A DNA stretch of 10,818 nt, from positions 1 through 10,818 of the forward strand of contig CAZXDS010000117.1 of assembly GCA_964639525.1 (NCBI GenBank), in the 5' to 3' direction. Position numbers and translations under genes: made by a program. A model generated the notes under the pieces. It was not told where the DNA came from. It saw only the letters and a program-made list of their open reading frames with translations, and searched no databases. The first letter of the stretch is position 1; every line of letters starts with the position of its first letter. This document shows positions 1 to 6,267 of the stretch, piece after piece. This stretch comes from CAZXDS01 sp964639525 (lineage in GTDB: Bacteria > Bacteroidota > Ignavibacteria > Ignavibacteriales > Melioribacteraceae).

Positions 1-219
1 TTTTATTAGTTTTTCTTATTAAAGATAGTGTATCTTTGTGGGTAACTCAATAAAAGTATAATATAAAATAAATTGTAGAGCAATGAAATAATTGCCAAAC
101 TTGAATACGTAAGAGATAATCTAATAAGTGTGTTGTTTGACTAAGAATGTGAGGCAGCAAATAAGGAAAGATGAAACAAAATGTATTTGATGGCTTTTCC
201 AAAATTGTTTTTGCCATCA

Positions 220-456
220 ATGCAGCATTTTAAAAAAAATACGATTTTTAAGTTTATTTCTATAATCTTGTTTGCTGGTAGCTTATCTTTTGCTCAAACC
301 GGAAACGAGTTGGATTTGCTGAATGCAAAATTAGGCAAAGCAAAAATATCAAAAGATACACTCAACATTACAAGAACTTATTTTAAGTTAGGGAAGTATT
401 TGTTATACAACGATATTACCAAAAGTTTTTATATCTCCACTCGAAAATATTATTGA
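220..456 (+). pseudogene. Truncated duplicate of the 5' end of the TPR/LytS-type sensor kinase gene
   Basis: Bases 220-430 match 6268-6478, the start of the intact kinase gene, at 205 of 211 positions without gaps. Both copies begin MQHFKKN and encode a signal peptide followed by the start of the helical repeat region. After base 430 the copy has five Ts where the intact gene has six. This shifts the frame, similarity ends within a few bases, and a stop follows at 454-456, so only about 70 of 648 codons remain. The TPRs, membrane segment and kinase domains are all absent. All six base differences change the amino acid, as expected if this fragment is no longer constrained. An in-frame ATG at 181 would extend the reading frame, but the start matching the intact gene is 220. 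A function as a short secreted peptide cannot be excluded but is unlikely. Confidence 0.8.
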
Positions 457-576
457 GTTAAGTAAATAGTTCTTGCAATTATAAGAGATATAAATACAGG
501 TCGCTTGTAAATTTGCAAAAAATAATTTAAGAAAATATAAATGAAATTCTCGCAAATTATGTAATTACTTAAGGTT

Positions 577-597
577 AGAACGCAAAACCATTGTTCT
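577..597. promoter_or_regulatory. Inverted repeat just upstream of the sigma-54 promoter
   Basis: AGAAC, 11 bases, then GTTCT forms a dyad ending 7 bases before the -24 element of the candidate promoter at 604-620. It could be an operator. Upstream activator sites usually lie further away, and a 5-bp arm can arise by chance in this AT-rich stretch. Four GCAA-containing motifs at about 475, 515, 552 and 582 are alternative binding-site candidates. Confidence 0.25.
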
Positions 598-603
598 GAT
601 ATA

Positions 604-620
604 TTGGCATAAACATTGTA
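604..620 (+). promoter_or_regulatory. Candidate sigma-54 (-24/-12) promoter for the cytochrome/porin operon
   Basis: The sequence TTGGCATAAACATTGTA matches the sigma-54 consensus YTGGCAC-N5-TTGC at 8 of the 10 core positions. It has the GG of the -24 element and the required 10 bases to the G of the -12 element. The deviations are T for the last C of TGGCAC and T for the C of TTGC. Transcription would start near 631, leaving a leader of about 40 bases before the cytochrome start codon at 672. An NtrC-family activator is encoded at 2691-4037, converging on this operon, which makes a sigma-54 promoter here biologically sensible. The assignment rests on sequence match and context only. Confidence 0.5.
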
Positions 621-671
621 CAACAATAATAAATAAGATTATTTTTTTAAATAAATATAAAAGGAAATATT

Positions 672-1097
672 ATGCGAACAAAACCAGTAAAAGAATTGCC
701 TTTGTTTTTATTTTTTGTTTTTTTTAGCATGTTACTGTTAGTTTCTGTGAAAGCTCAGAGCAATAGTATCTGGAAAGCACCGGCAAATACAAAAAAAATA
801 AAAAATCCATTAGCAAAAATCGTATCCGCTTCTAAAAAGGGAAAAATTCTTTTTGAAACAAATTGTGTTGTATGCCACGGTGAAAAGGGAAAAGGAGATG
901 GAATGGCAGCCGCAGCTTTGAACCCGAAACCTACTGATCTTTCTTCAGACAGAGTAAAAAAAGAAACGGACGGCGAACTATTTTGGAAAATGGGAAATGG
1001 AAAAGGGAATATGCCCCCTTGGCAATCGGCATTAACAAAAACACAGCGATGGCAGTTAGTTAATTATGTAAGAACTCTTCAATCCAATAAAAAATAG
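672..1097 (+). CDS. Periplasmic monoheme c-type cytochrome
   Basis: This 141-residue protein has an N-terminal hydrophobic signal (about residues 9-28, likely cut after VKA), so it is exported to the periplasm. One haem-binding motif, CVVCH, lies at 65-69, followed by GEKGKGDG. The probable distal Met ligand is M114 in GNMPPW, and the final helix ends in WQLVNYVRTL. This is the normal arrangement of a small class I cytochrome c, an electron shuttle. An AAAGGAA ribosome site precedes the ATG at 672. It lies 30 bases before the fused cytochrome-porin gene and is very probably co-transcribed with it, so it may carry electrons between the outer membrane protein and the respiratory chain (inference). 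A candidate sigma-54 promoter lies at 604-620. The family is clear; the partner and direction of electron flow are not. Confidence 0.92.
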   Translation: MRTKPVKELPLFLFFVFFSMLLLVSVKAQSNSIWKAPANTKKIKNPLAKIVSASKKGKILFETNCVVCHGEKGKGDGMAAAALNPKPTDLSSDRVKKETDGELFWKMGNGKGNMPPWQSALTKTQRWQLVNYVRTLQSNKK

Positions 1098-1127
1098 GTT
1101 TACTTAACAAATTTAGGAGAATAAATT

Positions 1128-2462
1128 ATGAAAATTGTTAAAAAATCAATAGAAAAATTACTATATCTTTTTCTAATTCCATTGTTCTTGATTCCTGCAG
1201 AAATCTCTGCAATACCAAGTTTTAGCCGGCAAACCAACCTTGCTTGTAATGTTTGTCATTATAAATATCCCGAATTAAAACCGTTCGGCAGGCTATTTAA
1301 ATTAAATGGATACACCATGACAGGAATAGCAACAATTCAATCTACTTATAAAGAGGACCAAACACTAAAGATCTTAAAATCATTACCGCTTTCAGTAGCA
1401 ATAATATCTTCGTACGCAAAAACTGCCAAAACAGTTCCAGGACAGCAAAACGGAATTGTTGAGTTTCCGCAGGAGTTAGGGTTGTATTTTGCTGGTGAAA
1501 TTACACCTCATATCGGAGCTTTTATTCAACTTACTTACGAAGATGGTGAAGGAACAGTAGGTTTTGATATGACAGACATTCGTTATGCTAACCATACAAC
1601 TTTTGGAGGTAAAGACTTACTATATGGTATTAGTTTAAATAACTCACCAACTATGCAGGATGTTTGGAATACAACAACTATGTTTTCATTTCCATATGTT
1701 GGATCGGAATTAACTCCGGCGCCGACAGCCGGTACACTATTGGGAAACGGGGTAATGAATGTGGCTGGTCTTGGAACATATGCTTTATTTGATAACCTCA
1801 TATATGCAGAAATAAGCGGTTATCGTTCAGTCAAACGCGGTGGGCCTATACCGATTGATGCATCGGCAACCAGTACTATTGACGGTATTTCTCCGTATTG
1901 GAGGTTGGCACTTCAGCATCAATGGGGAACTCAATATTTGGAAGTTGGTACTTACGGGTTTTATTCACGGATTTTTCCTAATGGCATTAGTGGTTTAAAT
2001 GATAAATATACCGATGTTGCATTTGATGCGCAATATGAGAATGCTTTTAGCTCGGGTAGTTTTGTAACTCATTTTAACTTTGTGCGAGAAAAGCAAGCAT
2101 TAGATGCAACTTTTAACGCCGGTGGTTCTGCCAACCCTGCTAATAATCTTAATTCGTTAAAGTTCGATACCGGTTTTAATTTTGATGCGGGTTATGCTTT
2201 AACTGTTGGTTATTTTAATGTAAGCGGAGATGCAGATAATGTTATTTATGCGCCTGCAGTTATGGAAGGAAGCACAACCGGTTCTCCTAATAGTAATGGA
2301 TTTACTTTTCAGGCAACTGCATATCCTTGGTTAAACACGCAGTTCGGACTACAGTATGTTGTGTATAATAAATTCAACGGATCAAGTTCTAATTATGATG
2401 GCAGCGGCAGATCTGCTTCCGATAATAATACATTATATTTAAATGCTTGGCTAGTGTTTTAA
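1128..2462 (+). CDS. Outer-membrane fused monoheme cytochrome-porin, Cyc2-like
   Basis: This 444-residue protein has a signal peptide (about 1-28, cut after EISA). The mature N-terminus reads IPSFSRQTNLACNVCH, with a haem site CNVCH at 40-44, then PELKPFGRLFKLNGY (48-62). The remaining ~380 residues lack hydrophobic helices, show alternating Gly/aromatic beta-strand composition (LGLYFAGEITPHIGAFIQLTYED, TQFGLQYVVY) and end in NAWLVF, the terminal aromatic expected of an outer-membrane beta-barrel. A short haem domain with a PxFxRQT...CxxCH...FGRxFKxNGY pattern fused to a porin of this size is the architecture of Cyc2, the outer-membrane Fe(II) oxidase of iron-oxidising bacteria. Similar fused proteins of unknown substrate exist, so iron oxidation is only a candidate role. 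AGGAGA at 1115-1120 is a good ribosome site. It follows a periplasmic cytochrome gene and is ended by the terminator at 2491-2517. Confidence 0.75.
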   Translation: MKIVKKSIEKLLYLFLIPLFLIPAEISAIPSFSRQTNLACNVCHYKYPELKPFGRLFKLNGYTMTGIATIQSTYKEDQTLKILKSLPLSVAIISSYAKTAKTVPGQQNGIVEFPQELGLYFAGEITPHIGAFIQLTYEDGEGTVGFDMTDIRYANHTTFGGKDLLYGISLNNSPTMQDVWNTTTMFSFPYVGSELTPAPTAGTLLGNGVMNVAGLGTYALFDNLIYAEISGYRSVKRGGPIPIDASATSTIDGISPYWRLALQHQWGTQYLEVGTYGFYSRIFPNGISGLNDKYTDVAFDAQYENAFSSGSFVTHFNFVREKQALDATFNAGGSANPANNLNSLKFDTGFNFDAGYALTVGYFNVSGDADNVIYAPAVMEGSTTGSPNSNGFTFQATAYPWLNTQFGLQYVVYNKFNGSSSNYDGSGRSASDNNTLYLNAWLVF

Positions 2463-2490
2463 TATTATTTTTTCTAATTCAAATATTTAT

Positions 2491-2517
2491 AGGGCATTTT
2501 TAATGCCCTGTTTTTTT
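2491..2517 (+). terminator. Intrinsic terminator of the cytochrome/porin operon
   Basis: An 8-bp perfect stem (AGGGCATT / AATGCCCT, 2491-2498 and 2502-2509) with a TTT loop is followed after one G by seven Ts (2511-2517). It starts 28 bases after the porin stop codon. It is a textbook rho-independent terminator for plus-strand transcription and confirms that the operon ends here. Confidence 0.9.
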
Positions 2518-2550
2518 ATCTTTAAAAATTTATGAGTCCACTCTAAAAAG

Positions 2551-2578
2551 CCCCAAACGGACTAAAGTCCGTTTGGGG
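2551..2578. repeat. Perfect 28-nt palindrome, REP-like
   Basis: Arms CCCCAAACGGACT and AGTCCGTTTGGGG (13 bp each) pair around an AA centre. The stem is much more GC-rich than its surroundings, so a stable hairpin is expected in single-stranded DNA or RNA. Its exactness suggests recent spread or selection for folding. Confidence 0.9.
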
Positions 2579-2601
2579 AAGTTCGTTTTTAGTCTGTTTC
2601 C

Positions 2602-2619
2602 CCACGACTGAAGTCGTGG
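2602..2619. repeat. Second short palindrome within the same element
   Basis: CCACGACT, GA, AGTCGTGG forms a perfect 8-bp hairpin. It shares the (A/G)CT-AA/GA-AGT core style of the palindrome at 2551-2578, so the two look like related REP units arranged in tandem. An imperfect inverted echo of the first unit's AAACGGACTAAA also lies just before it, at about 2587-2600. Confidence 0.85.
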
Positions 2620-2690
2620 ATTAGTAAAAATATTACTTTTTAGAATGGACTCATTTATAAATATCAAAATATATTTTATTTGTTGTAAGG

Positions 2691-4037
2691 TTATTCGATA
2701 TTTAATTTATCTAATTTGCGGTACAATGTTGAAGCATCAATTTGGAGACGGCGGGCAGCTTCTTCTTTATTATTTCCGCATTCTTCAATAACTCTATTAA
2801 TAAAAGCGTATTCGAATTCAGATACTGCGTTTTTCAAGTTTTTTGATAAGAATTTTGAGGGTATTAAATTTTTTTCCCGTTCTGAAATAGAATCAAGTTT
2901 AATAATATCTTCGTTACTAAGTATAATTGCTCTTTCAATAACATTACGTAGTTCGCGAATGTTGCCTGGCCAACTGTAAGACATTAAATATGAAATGACA
3001 TCCGATTCCACACCCTTACAAAGTTTTTTCATTTCCGAATTAAACTTTTTAATAAAGTAGTCAACCAAGACAGGAATATCGGAAACTCTATCACGTAACG
3101 GGGGCAAAGCAATTTCAAAAACGGCAATTCGATAATATAAATCAGCACGAAATTTTCCTTGCTTAATTAGCGAATTGAGGTTTTGGTTAGTAGCGGCAAT
3201 AATTCGTGCATTCATAGGTCGCAATTGTGTTCCGCCCACTCTGTAAAATTCCTTTTGCTCTAAAACTCGTAATAGTTTACTCTGCAGTGTAATTGGAATT
3301 TCCGAAATTTCATCAAGAAAAATTGTTCCATTGCCTGCTGTTTCAAAAAAGCCTTGTTTGTCTTTGTCAGCGTTTGTAAATGCACCTTTTTCGTGTCCGA
3401 ACAATTCACTTTCGAGCAAGTTTTCTTGAAAGCTGGGACAATTAATTGCAACAAACGGATTATTTTTTTTCGAGCTTGTTTCGTGAATAGCTCTGGCAAC
3501 AAGTTCTTTTCCGGTACCCGATTCGCCTGTAATCAATACTGTACTTTCACCGGGGGCCACTTTTCTTATTAGCTCCATAACCTGTTGCATTTTTTTACTT
3601 TTAGCAACCAATGTAAAAGATTCAATTTCTTCGGCAATATGGCGGCGAAAATAATTTAGTTCAAGCACCAAACGTTTATGTTCGGTAATAAGATTTATTT
3701 TATTTAGTATATCTTCAATTACAAATGGTTTAAGAATATAATCAACCACTCCTTTACGAAATGCCTTAATTGCAGTTTCAAGAGTTCCGAAAGCCGTCAT
3801 AATAATTACAGACGTTTCCGGACTTAGGTGACGAATATCATCAAGAATATCAACACCGTTTTTATCGGGCATCATAATATCGGAAAGAACAATATCGGGA
3901 ATAAATTCCGAAACTTTTTGTAAACCCTCTTCGGCATTTGCGGCTGTTTCGCAATAATATCCCTTTTTGCTTATTAAAATTGCAAGATCTTCCCTAAACA
4001 TTTCTTCGTCGTCAATAATTAAAATTTTAGCCGGCAT
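2691..4037 (-). CDS. NtrC-family sigma-54-dependent response regulator
   Basis: This 448-residue cytoplasmic activator has the three classical parts. The receiver domain (about 1-120) has acidic residues D9/D10, phospho-acceptor D53, T81 and K103. The AAA+ domain (about 140-375) has Walker A GESGTGKE (171-178) and Walker B GTIFLDEI (237-244). The C-terminal Fis-type helix-turn-helix (about 415-445) includes NKEEAARRLQIDASTLYRKL. The sigma-54 contact loop, normally GAFTGA, reads GAFTNA (218-223); variants at this fifth position occur in natural activators, so it is probably still functional. Its ATG lies 3 bases after the stop of the sensor kinase gene upstream, implying translational coupling and a cognate pair. 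The likely target is the sigma-54-type promoter of the cytochrome/porin operon (inference). Length and domain order are normal, and the family call is very secure. Confidence 0.95.
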   Translation of the reverse strand: MPAKILIIDDEEMFREDLAILISKKGYYCETAANAEEGLQKVSEFIPDIVLSDIMMPDKNGVDILDDIRHLSPETSVIIMTAFGTLETAIKAFRKGVVDYILKPFVIEDILNKINLITEHKRLVLELNYFRRHIAEEIESFTLVAKSKKMQQVMELIRKVAPGESTVLITGESGTGKELVARAIHETSSKKNNPFVAINCPSFQENLLESELFGHEKGAFTNADKDKQGFFETAGNGTIFLDEISEIPITLQSKLLRVLEQKEFYRVGGTQLRPMNARIIAATNQNLNSLIKQGKFRADLYYRIAVFEIALPPLRDRVSDIPVLVDYFIKKFNSEMKKLCKGVESDVISYLMSYSWPGNIRELRNVIERAIILSNEDIIKLDSISEREKNLIPSKFLSKNLKNAVSEFEYAFINRVIEECGNNKEEAARRLQIDASTLYRKLDKLNIE

Positions 4038-4040
4038 AGA

Positions 4041-5777
4041 TTAACCTACATTTTTCCTTTCTTGTACTACGTTCTGTGATTTGTTAGTCGGAAACGAAAT
4101 TTTAACTTCAGTTCCTTTAAAAGGATTACTGGTAATATCCATTTTCCCGTTATGTGCATTTACAAAATAATTTACAATAAATAGTCCCAAACCGGAGCTT
4201 TCTTTTTTTGTGAAAAAAAATAATCGCCTAATTTTTTCTTTATCCTCTGCTTTTATTCCAATTCCATTATCAATAAAATAAACCGTTAAATAACCTTTTT
4301 CCAGCTTTGAGATTATTTTAAGTTTTCCTTTATCGGGCATAGCCTGCAGAGCATTTAAGCCAATGTTTAAAAATACTTGTTTAAGCTGGTCTTTAACACC
4401 GAGTATGTTTGAAAGGTGAGACCCGAAATTGGATTGAATTTCATGATTTTTTGCAGATTTATGATATTTTAATATCTCAATAGTTTCGGAAAGAATTTGA
4501 TTAATATTGCAGAGCTCCCATTGTGCTTCTTTATAACGCCCAAATTGTGAAATATCGCGTACAATTTTTTTAATACGCTCTATTTCGTTTTGAAGTAGCG
4601 ATATACTTTTGGAAATATATTTTGGTTCGTGTTCGGTTTCTAAAAGTTTTAATCTTGTGGAAATAGAGGAAAGCGGATTGCCAACTTCGTGAGCTATGCT
4701 TGCAGCCATTGTTCCGAGTGAAACCATTTCGGCAGTATGCAGCATTTCAGCTTCAATAATTTTTTTCTCACTAATGTCCTGTATTAATTCCGCAACTTGA
4801 TATACTTCGCCTTTAGCATTTAGTAATGGTGCTATTGTAAATTGAAAGTATTGTATATGTCCGTTTTCATCAATCTTTTTACGTTCAATTGTTCGTATTG
4901 TTTGGTCATCCAATGTTCTGTTTGCGTATTTTTTTTCAGTTGATATCCATTTATCAACTACGCTGAACGAACTATTGTTTTTTGTTAATTGGATTTCACT
5001 CCAAATTTTTATCGGTTCGTTGAACCAAACAACATTTAAATTCTTATCTAATATTATTAATCCGGCGTTTGTTGCTTTTAAAACATATTTCAATTTTTGG
5101 TGAGATAATTTTGTACGGTCCTGCTCAGTTCTAAGACTTTCCATTATGTCAGTAATGAAATAAGCTGTAAGCCCCATTAAAAAGAAATTTAATGCAATCA
5201 TGCTCCAAACATACGGCGGGTAGTGAGCAGTGTGGACTGTTAATTCGTGACTGTGTTGTTCAGTATGCTCTAACGAATACTTATCAAATTCAGGTGTTTC
5301 TTTATGCGGAAAAATTTTTAATGTATAGTGCGGAACAATTTCCGTCATTTCAGCAAGTGCTACGGATGAATAAAGCAGAAAAGCTAATGCAAAAATTAAA
5401 TAACTTTTACGTTTGTTCAATAAAATTCCGCTTAAAATTACGTGCAGAATATATATGAAAGATAAAGGATTTTCAATTCCACCTGAAAACAGAAGCATTG
5501 CAGTAAGGATAAACAAATCTGTTACAATTTGAATCTCTTTCAAATTATTTGCGAATATATTCTTTTTTATAAAAAAAAGATAAATCCCATTTGAACCTGT
5601 GAGCGAGATGATTAACGAAACTAATACCCAAAAATTGTCTTCGGGCAAATAGTTGAAAATTTTTACACTCAAAAAAACTAATAGAAAAGAAATAATACAT
5701 GCAAGCCATCTCAAACGTATGAACCAAAGATTAAGATTTAAATCTTGGAAAAATTCATGATGGTCGTATTTTGTCAT
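4041..5777 (-). CDS. Membrane sensor histidine kinase with GGxxNP motif, His-rich loop and PAS domain
   Basis: This 578-residue kinase starts with six predicted membrane segments (about 24-41, 48-69, 84-98, 105-120, 125-142, 190-208). Between segments 3 and 4 is GGIENPL (99-105), close to the GGxxNPF quinone-binding signature of RegB/PrrB redox kinases. The loop between segments 5 and 6 (about 143-189) holds seven histidines, including HTEQHSH and VHTAH. It should face the periplasm and could bind metal or haem. A PAS domain (about 228-340) is followed by the phospho-acceptor H363 in AHEVGNPL, then the ATPase domain with N-box N471/N475, DNGIG (503-507) and GLGL (529-532), in NtrB-like order. 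All catalytic boxes are intact. It is the first gene of an operon with the NtrC-type regulator. I saw no clear ribosome site, and a MITE lies about 90 bases upstream. The kinase call is firm; the ligand is inferred. Confidence 0.93.
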   Translation of the reverse strand: MTKYDHHEFFQDLNLNLWFIRLRWLACIISFLLVFLSVKIFNYLPEDNFWVLVSLIISLTGSNGIYLFFIKKNIFANNLKEIQIVTDLFILTAMLLFSGGIENPLSFIYILHVILSGILLNKRKSYLIFALAFLLYSSVALAEMTEIVPHYTLKIFPHKETPEFDKYSLEHTEQHSHELTVHTAHYPPYVWSMIALNFFLMGLTAYFITDIMESLRTEQDRTKLSHQKLKYVLKATNAGLIILDKNLNVVWFNEPIKIWSEIQLTKNNSSFSVVDKWISTEKKYANRTLDDQTIRTIERKKIDENGHIQYFQFTIAPLLNAKGEVYQVAELIQDISEKKIIEAEMLHTAEMVSLGTMAASIAHEVGNPLSSISTRLKLLETEHEPKYISKSISLLQNEIERIKKIVRDISQFGRYKEAQWELCNINQILSETIEILKYHKSAKNHEIQSNFGSHLSNILGVKDQLKQVFLNIGLNALQAMPDKGKLKIISKLEKGYLTVYFIDNGIGIKAEDKEKIRRLFFFTKKESSGLGLFIVNYFVNAHNGKMDITSNPFKGTEVKISFPTNKSQNVVQERKNVG

Positions 5778-5860
5778 TAATTAAATCAATTATTTTTTAG
5801 TGGAAATAACTAAGTGAATTTTAGAACTTAAAATCTAAATCATAAAACTATTACTTACAA

Positions 5861-6018
5861 ACGGATATCAGCGATTCAGAGTCAAAATTTCTGTAACACA
5901 GATTAGTAATCTGTGTTACAGAAATATGGCAAATTTAATCGGAAAAATATTTTTTTATATACTCTTAACGTGTTGTTTTTTGTAATCTTAATTTTGACCC
6001 CGAATCGCTGACGGATAT
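5861..6018. mobile_element. 142-bp MITE-like element with exact 8-bp target site duplication
   Basis: The octamer ACGGATAT occurs directly at both borders (5861-5868 and 6011-6018). The enclosed 142 bases (5869-6010) begin and end with 21-bp inverted repeats starting CAGCGATTC(A/G)G(A/G)GTCAAA, which differ at two positions. Terminal repeats plus an exact target duplication are the hallmarks of a transposed element. With no coding capacity it must have been moved in trans by a transposase that makes 8-bp duplications; several IS families do so and I cannot choose among them. A long perfect palindrome occupies its left part. It lies in the promoter region between the two kinase genes and could affect either. 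Confidence 0.85.
5887..5925. repeat. Perfect 39-nt palindrome inside the MITE-like element
   Basis: Two 19-bp arms (core TTTCTGTAACACAGATTA) pair without mismatch around a single G at 5906. The outer bases overlap the inner end of the left terminal repeat. Such a structure can extrude as a cruciform or fold as a hairpin. It may be a REP-like unit nested in the MITE, or a structural part of it. Confidence 0.92.
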
Positions 6019-6201
6019 TGTAATAGAAAGCCTGAATGGATACAAAATCATGCCTACCAATTTCCCATAATATTAAGTTGATAAAATTATTTAAATAAAG
6101 TGATTGTATTTCATTTCCCGAATTGTTTTAGTCATCAATGTATTTATGGAACAAACAATATATTCGATTAAAAAATTAAATTTTCAAAAGTATTTTAGAG
6201 C

Positions 6202-6219
6202 GTAAAATAGTAATTTTAC
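6202..6219. promoter_or_regulatory. Dyad upstream of the TPR kinase/LytTR operon
   Basis: GTAAAAT, AGTA, ATTTTAC forms perfect 7-bp arms about 50 bases before the start codon at 6268. It is flanked by the direct repeats AATTTTCAAAA (6179-6189, 6226-6236). Position and symmetry suit an operator, but the base composition makes chance matches easy. The truncated copy at 220 lacks this whole segment. Confidence 0.3.
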
Positions 6220-6267
6220 TGTAAGAATTTTCAAAATTATCAGTTCAAATATTAGCAATTAGAATCG

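Larger units (their letters stand above)
2533..2653. mobile_element. Small non-autonomous element with terminal inverted repeats and internal REP-like hairpins
   Basis: The ends 2533-2550 and 2636-2653 are inverted repeats (TGAGTCCA(C/T)TCTAAAAAG) differing at one of 18 positions. The bases TTTA lie immediately outside both ends (2529-2532 and 2654-2657) and may be a 4-bp target duplication, although chance is possible in AT-rich DNA. Inside are two GC-rich palindromes (2551-2578 and 2602-2619) with ACTAAAGT and ACTGAAGT cores. Such hairpins resemble REP elements mobilised by Y1/RAYT transposases, but the terminal repeats point to a MITE. There is no coding capacity. It sits between two convergent transcription units, where it could also end transcription from the activator gene at 2691. 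Confidence 0.7.
5778..6267. other. 490-base intergenic region between two divergent two-component operons
   Basis: No gene is supported here. The stretch holds the MITE-like element at 5861-6018, a block at 6105-6140 that resembles 183-222, a dyad at 6202-6219, and a pair of 11-base direct repeats (AATTTTCAAAA at 6179-6189 and 6226-6236). Promoters for both flanking kinase genes must lie here, but I could not identify convincing ones. The start codon at 6268 lacks an obvious ribosome site. Confidence 0.8.

Noticed and set aside
31..38. TATCTTTG, matching the Bacteroidota -7 promoter consensus TAnnTTTG
   Set aside because: No convincing -33 element lies upstream, and the only reading frame after it is the truncated fragment. 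A six-position match is expected by chance in AT-rich DNA.
171..233. Short ORF (20 codons plus stop) beginning MKQNVFDGF with AAGGAA just upstream
   Set aside because: It runs out of frame into the duplicated kinase fragment. The ribosome site is too close to the ATG, and nothing supports it as a gene or leader peptide.
431..449. Resemblance of TCCACTCGAAAA to the terminal repeat of the element at 2533
   Set aside because: Only about 12 of 19 positions agree and no second end or palindrome follows, so it is not evidence of an element remnant.
5192..5458. Plus-strand ORF opposite the sensor kinase membrane domain
   Set aside because: It is antisense to a clearly conserved gene with no ribosome site or recognisable domain; the same holds for the antisense frames at 1583-1801, 7809-8060 and 9766-10023.
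5926..5945. TGGCAAATTTAATCGG tested as a second sigma-54 promoter
   Set aside because: The -12 GC is not at the required spacing from the GG, and it lies inside the MITE-like element.
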